NCBI GenBank assembly: GCA_944739405.2
Contig: OX123182.2
Span: forward strand, 36,953,598-37,017,597
Reading direction: 5' to 3'
Length of the DNA stretch: 64,000 nt
DNA from: Euclidia mi
Taxonomy: Eukaryota > Arthropoda > Insecta > Lepidoptera > Erebidae
The position numbers and the translations under genes are program-made. This document shows, in pieces, positions 20,718-32,129 of this stretch; positions within the stretch are counted from its first letter, which is position 1, and the number at the start of each line of letters is the position of its first letter. Below the pieces are notes generated by a model. It worked only from the letters and a program-made list of their open reading frames with translations, made no database searches and had not been told where the DNA came from.

Positions 20718-23700
20718 ATGGGAACTGAAAACTATATTTCTCCAGACGGCGGCGACGCGGTTCGCAACCGATCACGTCTCGTTTCCCGCGAGGGCGAAAA
20801 CCGCCCTACGGAAAGCCGGTTTGCAACATTAAATGTTGGAGGAGGAATGGATGGTAAATTGAATGAAGTATGCCAGATGATGGATGATAGAAAGATTGAT
20901 GTTCTATGTGTGAATGAGGCAAAAAGGAAAGGTTGTGGCCTCACCAAGCATGACAGCTACACGGCTTATTGGTCCCGAGCCTGTAAGGGAGTTGGTTTAA
21001 TACTGTCTGCGCGAATGAATGAGTGCGTTAAGGAATTTGAATGTGTAAATACTAGACTATTGTGGATGAGAATGAAAGTAGGACTTACTCGTCTCTTTAT
21101 TGTAGGGGTTTACGCCCCGGTCAATATAGTAGCGGGTATGTCACAGCGAGAAAAAGACGAAAGGCAGGAATTTTGGGAGAATTTAAGAGCTTGTCAGGTG
21201 ATTTCAATGGATTGGTGGGGGAGTAACACGAGATGGATTTGAAAGGGCTTTAAGTGGATTATAGCGGTGGTGATGAGAGTGTGAATGAAAATGGAAAAGT
21301 ATTGCTTGAGGTTTGTTTAGAGTGGAGCCTTTGTGTGACAAACACCATGTTTGATCACAAAAGGATACACATGTATACGCGTGAGGCTAAGAATGTTAGA
21401 GGAAGCATGATTGATTTTGTAATTGTAGATGAACGTTTGAGAAAGAATGTGTTAGATACAAGGGTGTATCGAGGGATCGGCATCCACACAGACCACTTCT
21501 TGGTGATGAGCCAGATAAGCGGGCTCTTTAAAGGATGGCGACACCGAGAACATAATGAAAATAGGGTCTTGGAAGGAATAAAAGTAGAAAATCTGCAAAA
21601 GAAAGATGTGAAAGATGAGTATAAGCGAAGATTGATAGCAAGATTTAAGGTTCTATGGCATAAATGACATGGAAGAATTATGGCAATCTTTTAAAGAAGA
21701 GATAGTATGTGTAGCGTCTGAAGTAAGTGGTGTGATTAAGATAAGGAAAATACGAAAGGTTAAGAATACATGGTGGGACAAGGATGTACAATCAGCAGTG
21801 TCAGAGAAGAAGAAAGCTTGGTTAGATTGGTTGGCTGCCAGAGCAAATGAAGGAATGGGAAAGGCAACGAGTGATGACATAGATGAAGCAAGAAAGGAGT
21901 TTGTTAGGTCAAAAAGAATTGTGAAAGAAATTGTTAAAAGGAAAAAAGAGGAAAAGAAAGATGAGTTTGATAGCAGACTATCTGAAGATTTCCGAAGATA
22001 CATAAAGTTTTCTGGAAATCCGTTCGTGCAGTTCGAGGAAGAACTCAATCCTCAGAATACACGTCAATCAGAGACAAGATACTGAATGGTGAATCATGCG
22101 TGCTGAAGAGATGGAAGGAGTATTTTGAAGGTTTATTTGAAAGAACGGTGATAGAGACATCGATCGACGAAATGAATGGTAATAGCAATGATGAAAGCAA
22201 TATTGGTGTGGGTGAGATTGTGAAGGCGTTGGGAAGTATGAAATTAGGTAAGGCTGCAGGATATGATAGGATTACAGTTGAAATGCTGAAGGCTGGACAG
22301 GGCATCATAGTTGGTCAGCTGCAGCGCTTATTTAACTTGTGCTGGAGCAGCGGCCGAGTACCTGATGACTGGGCCCCAGCGGTGGTTGTGCCTCTTTATA
22401 AAGGAAAAGGCTCGCAACAAGACTGCAAGAACTATAGAGGCATTGGCCTTCTCAGCATTGTTGGCAAATTGTATGCGAAGGTACTGATTGAAAGAGTTAT
22501 GGAAGTAACCGACAAGAAAATATGGGATGTACAAGCAGGATTCCGAAAGGGTATGGGGTGCACGGATCAGGTCTTTTCCTTGTGGTGCATAGCCGAAAAG
22601 AAAAGGCTTACGATAAAGTGGTAAGGAATGAAATGTGGTCGGTACTCTCGATGTATGGGGTGAACAGCAGCCTCATACGAGCTCTGAAATCTCTTTATGA
22701 GGATTCTAGAGCTTGTGTGAGGATAAATGGGTCGTACACGGATTGGTTTACCATCGAGACAGGTGTTAGATAGGGATGTGTAGCGTCGCCGTGGCTGTTC
22801 AACTCCTTCATGGACAGTTGTTTGCAAGATTTGAAAAAAAATGACTGTGGATTAAGGATGAATGAGTTACTTGTCAAATGCCTCCTTTGTGCTGATGATC
22901 AGGTTATACTTGCGTCTTCAGCGGAGGAGTTGCAGTAGATGGTAACAATCATGCATGGTGCGTTAGAGAGGAAAGGAATGAAAGTGGATGTAAGTAAAAC
23001 GGAAGTTATGGTTTTTGAAAAGGAGGAATGCGTTACGGCTTGTAATGTTATGATCGATGGACAGCGAGTGGAGCAAGTGAATGAGTTTGTATATTTAGGT
23101 ACGCTGTTTACAAAAGATGGTAAGAATGTAGAAGATATTGAAAGAAGAGTTAATGCAGGTAATAGAGTGAATGAAGCTCTGAAGGCGTTTATGAATAGCC
23201 AAAACGTGTCCGAAAAGGCACGTTTGGCTGTGCATAGAGGGGTGTTGTACCTACTCTTATGTATGGTAGTGATAGTTGGGTATGGCAGAAGAGTCATGAA
23301 AGTAGAAAAATGCTGTAGAAATGGGAGCATTGAGAAGTACATATGTGTGCTGTTTCTTGGCTAACAGAGTAAAGAATTGTGTGATGAGAGAGTGTTGTGG
23401 GGTAAAAGAAGATATAGTGACAAGCATCGAGAAAGGTATGCTAACATGGTTTGGGCACGTGGAGAGGATGGATGACGAAAGACTGACCAAGCAGATATAT
23501 AAGGCAAGTGTGGAAGGGACAGGACGAAGGGGAAGACCTAGGCGGACGTTCTCTGACCAGATTGGAGACATCCTAAAAACAGGACAGGTTAGAAGTACCC
23601 TGAACAGAAGAGCATGCATGAGGAATCTGATGGGAGTGACTGAAGCAAGAGAGATATGTCAGGATCGTTGCAAATGGCGTTCCGTAGTCTCTGCCTACCC

Positions 23701-23719
23701 CCCCGGGAAACAGGCGTGA
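20718..23719 (+). pseudogene. RTE-group ORF2 remnant: endonuclease, reverse transcriptase, C-terminal domain
   Basis: The endonuclease starts with FATLNVGGGMDGK (20823), LCVNEAKRKG and LFIVGVYAP. A deletion and frameshift near 21195 precede SGDFNGLVG, and the domain continues in frame to IDFVIVDERL and HTDHFLVM (21500). The helical linker is 21669-22085. The reverse transcriptase has LGKAAGYDRITVEMLK, VVPLYKGKGSQQD, YRGIGLLSIVGKLY and DVQAGFRKGMGCTDQ, then a shift at 22600 to YDKVVRNEMW. An in-frame TAG follows GVR at 22771, and the catalytic box reads CADD rather than YADD (22891). The C-terminus has LTWFGHVERMDDERL, GRRGRPRRTF and SVVSAYPPGKQA (stop near 23719). At least five frame breaks or stops make it inactive. 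Confidence 0.87.
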
Positions 23720-23745
23720 GTCTATGTATGTATGTATTAACGTCA

Positions 23746-24174
23746 ATAGCAATAATTTAGGTACGGCATGTATAAGTTCTATGATAAATTAATTTCTGTG
23801 CGTTCAAATGTATGTCTATGAGGTACGAAGTTTCAAGAAATTGTTCATTCCCAATGGGCAAGAGTACAAAACGTGCACTAACTTTTTAATAAAATGAACA
23901 AGAAGTTCTTCGTGTTCATTTAACTAATGGACAAGTTATAATTCTCAGTAACAGTAAGACATTGTTCTCAGTTTTTACGCGATGAGAAAAACTGCAACAG
24001 TAATGAAATATTATTGTAGTTCCTGATTTAATTTCTCTTATTTTACGGTCGTAATATATTAGTAAATTAAGGTAAGTGATCCACGAGAAACTTTCACATG
24101 TAGTGTAATAATTCTTGATATTATAAAGATGAACATCTTTAGACCGAAGCTATAAATTATGATAATAATCTGCC
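23746..24174. other. AT-rich stretch, nothing recognised
   Basis: No frame or repeat was identified. Confidence 0.45.
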
Positions 24175-24190
24175 ACATTCATACGACGCC
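24175..24190 (+). repeat. Shared target sequence, copy 1
   Basis: ACATTCATACGACGCC precedes a poly(T) run. Near-identical copies are at 24789-24804 and 25021-25034. Confidence 0.7.
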
Positions 24191-24788
24191 TTTTTTTTTT
24201 TTTGGTGTCGTGTTGGAAAATCCTCATGGAGTCCCTTCGCTATGGGAAGGACGAAGGGGACTGTCAGATTCTTACTGATTAAAAACCAACCCGTGCTCCT
24301 CATGTACCCATGTGTCGGAGGGTAGGGTTTCACCGAAGCATTCCTCACTTCCCCCCGACGGGTGTTGGCCCGCCAGATGGTCAGGCGGGCCCCAAACGAA
24401 ATCCCCTTGGCGGCGGATGAAGGTGTTGGGGTCCGCTGCCAAAACACCCAGCGGCCGCAGAGGATAGGGAGGACGGCAACGCAACACTGCGTCTCCTCTT
24501 CCTCTGCGGCCCCACCGCGACGCAACGATGGTGCACCCCCATTTGGTCGCGGGAGATAGGGCGCGCGGCAACGCAACACCGACACGCTTCTCCTCCCGCG
24601 ACCGCACCCGACTGCGAGGGACAGACAGAACTGTTCCCCGCACCCGCACCTTAGGACGCATCTTACGCAGGCCTCACGCAAGCCCACGTGGAGCGTCTCC
24701 TCCCGGGATCCCGCTTAGCTTCACCGTGGGTGTACCTCAAACCCACGGTTACTGAGCCCCCCCACCACGACAAGGTCCCACGGAGGGG
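24191..24788 (-). mobile_element. GC-rich poly(A)-tailed retroelement 3' fragment, unit 1
   Basis: The unit begins with 13 T (the poly(A) tail on the minus strand). It continues as GC-rich non-coding sequence until the second target copy. Open frames exist on both strands, but they are composition effects and resemble nothing I know. A 14-16 bp target duplication and a GC-rich 3' UTR suggest an R1-like or related non-LTR element. The exact clade is not established. Confidence 0.5.
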
Positions 24789-24804
24789 ACATTCATACAA
24801 CACC
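24789..24804 (+). repeat. Shared target sequence, copy 2
   Basis: ACATTCATACAACACC differs from copy 1 at two positions and lies between the two poly(T)-headed units. Confidence 0.7.
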
Positions 24805-25020
24805 TTTTTTTTTTTGACTCATGGTGGAAACCAGTCAATTTACGGGCTGACCCCCCCAGGCTGGGCCCCTAAAGGGGCTCAGTCTAGGGAGAGTGTGGTG
24901 ACTCCCCGACGAAAAGCGCCGGGACTACCCACTAAAACCACCATGGTGTTCCTCTATCCGATCCCATTGAATGGCGGGGTCACGGGACCTACGTTAGTAT
25001 AACTGCCGCGACCCCGCCTG
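24805..25020 (-). mobile_element. GC-rich poly(A)-tailed retroelement 3' fragment, unit 2
   Basis: This unit begins with 11 T and is GC-rich (CCCCCCCAGGCTGGGCCCC). It ends at the third target copy (ATTCATAAAACACC, 25021-25034). Its sequence is unrelated to unit 1, so two different elements appear to have used the same site. Confidence 0.5.
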
Positions 25021-25034
25021 ATTCATAAAACACC
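25021..25034 (+). repeat. Shared target sequence, copy 3
   Basis: ATTCATAAAACACC closes unit 2. It matches positions 3-16 of copies 1 and 2 with one or two differences. Confidence 0.65.
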
Positions 25035-25194
25035 TGCTAGTCCCAAACTAAGCAGAGTTTGTATCATGGGTTATTTTTTAAAATAACCCATAATATCATG
25101 GGACAATGGATTATTTTTCAAAAAATATATATGTATAAATTATATATAGAAACATAGACCAAGACAAACATCCATGTTAACGCGCACACAAATG

Positions 25195-25262
25195 GTTGAC
25201 TTAAGCGGGAATCGAACACGCGATCTCCGGTGAGGCAGTGGCTTATACTCCCGCTGCGCCGG
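25195..25262 (-). repeat. tRNA-like SINE head
   Basis: On the minus strand GCCGGCGCAGCGGGAGTATA is an A-box region and GTGTTCGATTCCCGCTTAAG holds a B box. The acceptor ends do not pair and the tail runs into AT-rich sequence, so this is a SINE fragment and not a working tRNA gene. Confidence 0.6.
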
Positions 25263-25855
25263 CGGGTCATCTACATCGTGGCATTCCTGTAAATAAATGG
25301 ACTCTGCCACCTATCACCAGGTTAGATGATCGTACCTAGTTGATCCAGGCCCGCGTATATTGTTAAGAACTTGTTCAACTTACAGAACTTGTGACTTGAA
25401 TGGATTATAATTGCGTATGACACTTTTAACAGTTGAATTCAGGATGAGGTATGTTCAGAGTTTGCCTAGACAGTGGGAATAGTTTGCAGACGGCAGTGGA
25501 AGCTACATTACGTTCATCCAGCCGTTCAGAGCAAGGCAAAGAGTATCTGACATATGGCCAAGTTTCTCGGCGCTGAGAATCAAAATACAATGTACAGTTA
25601 CCTGGTATCTTCACTGGTGTCGGACCTGCAACTAAGCTAGATAAACACACACTAAATTGGCCAATATAGAGAATGATACATCTACCTTGTGCCGGGCTTC
25701 AAATGCGACGTCTTCAACACGAGGAACAGGATTCACACAATTTTAGTTCTACAAATGTCAATGGAATTGGTTTTACAAAAACACAACATCACAAATTCAT
25801 CAATAGCTCACTGAAGCGTTGCCGGGCAAATCAAATAGCGGCAATTACAAATTGC
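25263..25855. other. Stretch without recognised features
   Basis: Two frames of about 75 codons on opposite strands (25426-25650 and 25673-25903) show no family resemblance. Confidence 0.4.
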
Positions 25856-25996
25856 AGGTTTCCTCACAATGTTTTCCTTCACCGTTTAGCAGGCGATAAT
25901 TAACAATTTAATACGAACTTACTGCGAGCCGAGGATTCGAACTTGAGACCCTCTGCGTAGCAGTTTGTCGGTCTTTCCACTCGGCTATCGCTGCTT
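25856..25996 (-). repeat. tRNA-headed SINE (family R type)
   Basis: On the minus strand the head GCAGCGATAGCCGAGTGGAA and the B box AAGTTCGAATCCTCGG are present. The body GATAATTAACA and the tail GGTGAAGGAAAACATTGTGA also resemble a common lepidopteran SINE/RTE 3' region. It abuts the LINE fragment at 26000. Confidence 0.7.
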
Positions 25997-25999
25997 TTT

Positions 26000-26335
26000 T
26001 TATTTTTTTATTTTCTCTAGCCGGATGGTCGGCACTACTAGTTTGCTCTTGTTTCTAGTATTCAAATTGTGGATATCACTTTTATTTGAGTATGAGGCCT
26101 TGTTTTGGAATGCATATATTAGGTTGGAATAAGTTTACTGGCTTGCAACTGTTAAAATGTTTATTTCCTTGAATTTATTCCTTAACGAAGCTCCATAATC
26201 CAAATTATAAATTGCTCGAATAGCTCTTTTCTGCAGAACAAAGATGGTCTGAATGTCGGCAGCATTTCCCCACAAGAGAATACCGTATGACATTATACTA
26301 TGAAAATAGCTATGATATACAAGCATATACGCAAT
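26000..26335 (-). pseudogene. CR1/Jockey-group ORF2 C-terminal fragment
   Basis: The minus strand reads YHSYFHSIMSYGILLWGN, VLQKRAIRAIYNL and FKEINILTVASQ, then a stop. In the same frame it continues as NKSDIHNLNTRNKSKLVVP and TIRLEKI. This is the conserved segment after the reverse transcriptase in CR1/Kiri/Jockey-group proteins and is related to 10099-9599. Reverse transcriptase and endonuclease are absent. Confidence 0.83.
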
Positions 26336-27225
26336 ATTTCAAACAATTTATGAAATGTAATTTCGAGTTTATGTTAATGACTACAAAAGTTTAAATTTCT
26401 ATATAGTTTTGTATGTCCAATAAACAGTCGCATCTTAAGTTCGACAGTTGCTTCTAATAGCTCGCCGTTTTGGTAAAAACATAAACTAACATTGTGGTTT
26501 TAATCCCCTTGTCCACTTTTATACGAAACTTATTTATGAACCTCTTGTCTACAATTAGACTAGATTTTTTAGAATAGTGAAAAATATTTACAAATGGAGC
26601 GTATAAAAAGTGTACAATGTTTCAAAACAAATCATGTAGTTTTAAAGTATATTTGATGTTCTCGTGTGGTGTTTTCGCAAAAAAATATTTGCATCAATAT
26701 TCAGCACATGCAAATAATATGCTGTACGAACATATTCACCAATATTTTAAAGCTTAAAAATATGACTGGTAATGGTAATCAAACGTGGATGTGTGTAATT
26801 TAAATTTTATTCTGTTCAACCATATATTTCATCCAGCTTATGTTACAAAATACGAACTTTATATTTTTTTTTATCCCAATCGTAGTTTATTTTGCTATAT
26901 ACACAATGGCATTACTTATATAAGTACTGCTGCTAGAAACTCAGAAGATAGAATTAGACGCGCGGGTTTCCTACCAACAGACCAAAGGCATCGCATTGCT
27001 AACGGCCATTTTCAATATTCGACCCATACATGGATTTTGAGATTCGAGATTCGTGTTTGACATATTTTATATGGAGTTTATGTCAAAAACGAAACTAAAA
27101 TCTATGTAGATCTAACTATAGTTCGAACATTGAATTCCGGAGTAAAGCACTGACGTCATCTTTCAAGATATATGTAGTGCATACTTGGTCATATATCTCA
27201 GAGTCATCATTCCGTTCTAATGAAG
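26336..27225. other. AT-rich stretch, nothing recognised
   Basis: A 91-codon frame (26785-27060) has no recognisable domain. AT-rich sequence continues around it. Confidence 0.4.
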
Positions 27226-28250
27226 GTTGGGGTAGCCATCCAAGACAGATGTCCTGCCAAGCCTTCCCCTAGGATCAACAAGTGTCCTGGAAGGAATACT
27301 ACCTTGTATTAGGTGATTGTGAATCACCTCTGTAGGTAGTTCATCACGATAGTGGGACAACCATCAATAATAATAATAAAACCCCTCTGGGGCAGCCGTT
27401 ATCTCATCATGAGACTAACGCAATCTCAGAGGGCAGAGTAACAGCTTTCAAACATCACCTTCATCGTGTAATATAAACAAAAAATGTATTACAAGATGAA
27501 AAGTAAGCTTACAACCGCAGGGCAGCTTTGTGGTGAGCTGAATGTGTGTGGCGACACTGCGGTCCCGAATGTTTCAGAGGGTCGGTCAGGGCCTCGTCTC
27601 CGGCTTGCCTTTATTGGCTGGCCGGAGTGGATTGCCAAGAGTGCCCGCAGGACTCTCAACTCTGGCTTGCCTTGGTCGGCCGGCCAGAGGGAAGCCGCAA
27701 GAGCTATTAGCTCGGGGGTGGAAGTGTCATTCTCAAGGGCGTAACTACGGGGAAACCCGCTCCGGGCCTCCGTTGTCACGAGGCCCGCGATGGCGAAACC
27801 GGTGCCGCACCGCTCGACACCCCTAGCCACTCGCACCGGTGTTGCCCTCTGGCTGCCTTTATGGCAGAGTTTGTTTGCTTTGGGCGGCTATTTAGAGAGG
27901 GCCCATCTAGTGAGTTGGCGAGTCACCACCTGCCACGCGGACGGATGCTATAGGAGTATCAATGGCAGGTGCCGTTTTTATCCATAGTATCATTATTACC
28001 AGTCCATTTAACACCCATCCCCATAAACCAGTAAATTAGACTCCACATCATTGCAATAGTCCTACATTTGCTGCGGCTAGTCCATAGCTGTACTCAGTAG
28101 TGCAGTTGTGGAGGCTCCACGGCATGTGTCCCATCCCATTTTAGATTAAAGTTCTCTACGGGCCTCTACACGTTGGATCCATATCCCCGTGTAAGCCTCC
28201 CAAAGGACCGGTTATTCTTCTAACACCATGTTAGAAGAATAGCCGTGAAA
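27226..28250 (+). repeat. GC-rich dispersed repeat, class not established
   Basis: From GGTTGGGGTAGCCATCCAAG (27227) through GTCCTGCCAAGC, GTGTCCTGGAAGGAAT and CCCCTCTGGGGCAGCCGT, then a GC-rich core (27530-27900), the sequence resembles a dispersed repeat I associate with lepidopteran genomes. The overlapping frames on both strands (27484-27836) are not protein-like. It ends with a hairpin at 28210-28244. The CR1 element is inserted just downstream. Confidence 0.4.
28210..28244. repeat. 16-bp imperfect hairpin
   Basis: GGTTATTCTTCTAACA and TGTTAGAAGAATAGCC pair with one G-T wobble around a 3-nt loop, 12 bp before the target duplication of the CR1 element. Confidence 0.85.
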
Positions 28251-28256
28251 AAGAGA

Positions 28257-28263
28257 CACATAA
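28257..28263 (+). repeat. Target-site duplication of the CR1-group element, left
   Basis: CACATAA here is repeated at 33257-33263, exactly 5000 bp away, directly at both ends of the retrotransposon. Confidence 0.8.
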
Positions 28264-28813
28264 TAATAATAATAAAACTTTATTTATAAAACAGATTGAT
28301 ATTATGTACATGTGACATTTGTATTACCGATAAAAAACATAAATGTTCAATGTGGGTAGGTACATCTTCAATCAGGTGGGTGAAGCGCTGTTCTCCTAGC
28401 TAGGCTAGAATATAGCCTGTATTAAGGAGTGACAGTCCCGAACCCCTCTAATAGTGTTAATTGTTGTACATAATCCAAATAGAGAAAATATGCAATACTA
28501 AACTAAACTATGTTAATATAAATCAAAGTACTTAAAAACACAATAACTGATAATTATTTAAAATAGACAATAAAATGAGATTGGAAGAAAATAACAAACA
28601 AGGATGTGTTTGGAAATGTGTGTAAATGTATATGTGTGTGTGCGCGTGTAAGTGTGTACGGAGCGTGCTGTGCGGCGGGCGAGCCTGCCGACCTGTCCGC
28701 CGCCGCGCCGCGCCGGTGTGTGTGTGTAATGTGTATGCATACGCGTGATGTATGCGTGGTGTAAAGTGAATGGACTGTGTGTCGTATGGTACAAGGTATA
28801 GGCTTATCATTGA
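28264..28813 (-). other. 3' UTR of the CR1-group element
   Basis: On the plus strand this is (TAA)n, a run around TTTATT, an AT-rich part and then TGTGTGTGTGCGCGTG with a core rich in CCGCC/GCGCC (28675-28712). It has no coding role. Short TTA repeats at the end are the template end for target-primed reverse transcription. Confidence 0.7.
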
Positions 28814-31744
28814 TTAACTTAAAAATATTTTCGTTTTGTCGTATGATGTATTTTGAAGAAAGGAGTGGAGAGCTTTTTTGCAATTATGGTAGGATAAATG
28901 ATATATTGGAATGTTTTTGTTTATTTTGTTATAGAGGGATGGTCCCAAGAAATAAAAAAACCGTTTTGTAAAAGTTAGCCGTGTTTGTGGAGGAGTACAT
29001 GTTTTATCTTTATGACGTTTCTGGATTTCTGTATACGGAGTTATACGATGTTGCAACAAAATCGTTTGCAATATAAAATGTTGCCGCACATTAAGAACGT
29101 TATAGTCTTTGTACAGTTGGTTCGTTGGAAACATAATCGGTCGAAAGGTAGCAACTTTCAGAATGGCTCTGTGTGCAATTTCCAATGGTCTAATAATTGT
29201 TTTTGCAGCACCACCCCAACAAGAAATACAGTAAGTAACAATTGATTGGCACAAAGCAAAATAGACACTGCGTATAACTATGGGATTTGCAATACTTCTT
29301 AAGATTTTAAATATATATATTAGTTTGCGAACTCGGCCAGTAAGAGCATTTATATGTGATTTAAAGTTAAGATTTTGATCTAGTATTATACCCAGGTATT
29401 TAATTTGATCAGTTTGGGATATATGTGTACAATGGCAAGGAGATTTGGACTGTAACTGACACGTATGTGCTTTCAATGATATTGGTATATTCGGTTGGGA
29501 GGCAGAACTTATACAATAGGTGACGTATTTGGTTTTGGACGTATTGAGTGTAAGTTTGTGGGAAAAAAGCCAGTTTAACACTACATTAAAACCATACTGT
29601 GCTTCACGTTCGAGTTCAGGCCATGTGTCAGCAACAAAAGTTATAGCCGTATCGTCAGCAAACGATGTGATCTTAGCGTTTGGGATATTGAGTTTACATA
29701 GATCGTTTATGAAAACCAGAAACAAAGTAGGACCCAATATGCTTCCTTGAGGAACACCATAATAGATGGGAAGCTTGTTGCTTTTATAATTATCAATGAC
29801 GACAGATTGAGAGCGATTTGTCAGGTAACTTTTAAAGAGATCCAATTGTATTCCCCTGACACCCATATTTTCAAGTTTGAGTAAGAGAGTACGCACGGGG
29901 ACTGTATCGAATGCCTTGGCTAGGTCTATAAATATTGTCAGAACCTTTTTGTTGGCGTTCAGGTTTTGTACTATGTTCTGGGTTAAGGCCTGAACGGCAT
30001 CACATGTCGACTTGTTCCTGCGAAAACCAAATTAATGTGATGATAATAGTTGGTAATGCTCTAAATAGTGGATTAGCCTTTTATTAATAAGACGTTCGAG
30101 TACCTTAGATAAGGCACTCAGAACGGCTATAGGACGATAATTATTCGGCAAGTGCCCGTCGCCTCCCTTGAAGATTGGATGAATAATCGCCTTTTTAAAT
30201 GAAGAGGGAAAAACAGCTGTTTCGAAACAGAGGTTAAATATATGGCGTAGTATGGGTGCCAGAATAGATGGATATCTCTTAAGGAAACATGGAGATATTC
30301 CATCCCAGCCAGTAGCAGCATTAGAGCGTAATGAATGTATGACTGTGGTGATTTCATCAAGGTCTAAAGGGTCAAGGACAAACGATGATAGAGGAGTGCC
30401 ATTGTCATTAGGTTGGGTGTATGTCGATGAATGAGAGCCAATAACATCGTTTGCAAGTTTCTGGCCAATGTCAATGAAAAATGAGTTCACAGTATTGCAC
30501 GATTCTGTAGGTGACGATGATAAGCTTAGTAACTTTGTTGAAACGTTTTTGGTTTTAGTGGTATAAGTCACTTTTTTTATTGTATCCCATAATGATTTTG
30601 GGTTATTACTAGCTCTTTTGAGCTCCTCAGTATCATAGGTCCTCTTTGCTTTTTTAAGAATTTTAATACAAAAAATTCTGTATCGTTTATACGTAATATG
30701 TATTACATCGTTTTCGGGAAATTTCTTGACTTTCTTGTGTAAGGCATCGCTGTTCCTTATGCATCTTAGTAAACCGGGTGTAATCCACGGTTTAAGCATT
30801 CTTTTCTTAGATGATATATTTTTATTTGTGGTATTCTCATCGATGCATACATTTATTAAATCAATAAGTTTATTGGTCGCCGTGTTTACATCCTCTATAC
30901 TGAAAACTGGACTAAAGTCAATACGTGACATTGATTTATCGAGCCCTTCATAGTCAATTTTAGTTATAAAAGAGCTGGCGGCTACCTTTGAGCATTTTTC
31001 ACGAATGCATAGCAAGGTGGAGTAGTGATCGGTTACTGTCGAGCTCAAAACAAGTGTGATGGTGAGGGAATTACTTTTTAGAAAGATATGATCCAAACAG
31101 CTGTCATCTCGTGTAGGAAGCGTATGCGCAGGAAGATAACCATGAAAAGCTAGGCAATTTAAATATTCATGGGAGCGCATGTCGGCAGTAGTAGGTTTGA
31201 TGTCTATATTCAGGTCACCTGTTATGACAACGGACTTAAACCTGCTCAGCAATGGGAGAATGTTGTTAAGAACTGCAAGAAAACTATTCAAATTGTCCGT
31301 CGATGGCGATCGATAAATACAAATAATGGCAAGATCAGTATTTATTTTTATAATTAAGCCAGATGCTGATTGGTTGAAGTCCGGTTCCTCACAAGTAACA
31401 TTAAGATGGGATTTGGAGTACACTACAACTCCATCGCTTTGGTTAATGTGTTTGGTGGTCATAATCGCGTTATAATTAGTAAGAATTGGTAAATTATTAT
31501 TGCTAGAGCAAGGCAGCCAGCATTCCGTTAGAAAAATCAAGTCGCATTCTACAGAAATACAATGCAAAAGTGTTTCCAAGTTTAAGAAGTTGCGATTTAT
31601 TGACCGTATGTTTTGTGTTAAGAGTTTGATGTAGTTACTAGGATGCCTTACAATAGAAAGAGTTTCCTCCGGTGAGCATGCATGACTAGTTGATACAGAT
31701 AGTTCATCGATACTATTAATTAGATCATTAATATTATTAGTCAT
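28814..31744 (-). pseudogene. CR1-group ORF2: endonuclease and reverse transcriptase, one in-frame stop
   Basis: The frame is 976 codons long with a single TAA (30032-30034). It starts at ATG 31744; an in-frame stop lies about 30 codons upstream. The endonuclease is within about the first 250 residues: LLTQNIRSIN near residue 42, FLTECWLP, CIYRSP, VVITGDLNID near 180, LDHIFLKS and VTDHYST near 240. The reverse transcriptase covers about residues 460-720: GWDGISPCFLK, NNYRPIAVLSALSKVLERL, then the stop in place of the residue before FGFRRNKST. FIDLAKAFDTV, YYGVPQGSILGPTLFLVFIND and SFADDTAI follow. The C-terminal domain has VYFALCQSIVTYCISCWGG and ends at TKIFLS. The stop truncates translation in the middle of the reverse transcriptase. 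It would otherwise nick target DNA and copy the element RNA. Confidence 0.9.
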
Positions 31745-32129
31745 TTTTGGAGCAGCTAAGGGTATAATGGAAGGTATAGAGAGGATATTTATTTTTATAA
31801 TATTTAGGAATGAATTGGGATCTTATTAGTCGCGGTAATGCATATGTTAAATGAGTAAGCATTATTACGCCGTATCTAAAAAATAAACGACAGTAGTGAT
31901 GGAGGCCAGTATGTGTAACAGATATGAGGGATGTAGGTGAGCAATTGTAGTGTGTGATAGCTATGAGGTGCGTGAATGTCAGTGTGTTGTGCTGTACTTT
32001 TACTAAAATGTTGTGTATATTTGATTGTTTGTTATTTTGGGATTTGATAAAACTATAGGAAAAATTCTGTATACTAAAACTAAAAAATATAAATTTAAGA
32101 TAAGAAAAGCAATACTTGGAAATCGGTAG
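31745..32129 (-). other. ORF1-ORF2 spacer of the CR1-group element
   Basis: The 385 bp between the ORF1 stop and the ORF2 ATG are AT-rich with stops in all three frames. How ORF2 is translated from a dicistronic RNA is not evident from the sequence. Confidence 0.6.

Larger units (their letters stand above)
20366..23745 (+). mobile_element. RTE-group non-LTR retrotransposon, nearly complete, frameshifted
   Basis: The element runs on the plus strand. Its 5' region has two copies of a 77-bp unit (GATGGGCCTCGT ... CGTCTAGGAGAAG) beginning at 20371 and 20448. A GC-rich leader, the endonuclease, reverse transcriptase and C-terminal domain follow in one orientation. The 3' end is a short tandem tail, ATGTATGTATGTATT (23726-23740). 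About 3.4 kb is present, close to full size for an RTE-group element. I assign it to the RTE/Proto2-like group from protein motifs. No clear target duplication was found. Confidence 0.82.

Noticed and set aside
24157..24687. Long minus-strand open frame (176 codons) in GC-rich DNA
   Set aside because: The same DNA is open in several frames on both strands, the protein is Arg/Gly/Pro-rich, and it runs through the poly(A) tail as a Lys run. This is a composition effect in a retroelement 3' UTR.
27484..27836. Overlapping frames of 86-115 codons on both strands
   Set aside because: GC-rich repeat sequence with mutually overlapping frames and no domain resemblance.
28532..28883. Several His/Thr-rich frames on the minus strand
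   Set aside because: They translate the TG/CA microsatellite of the CR1 3' UTR.
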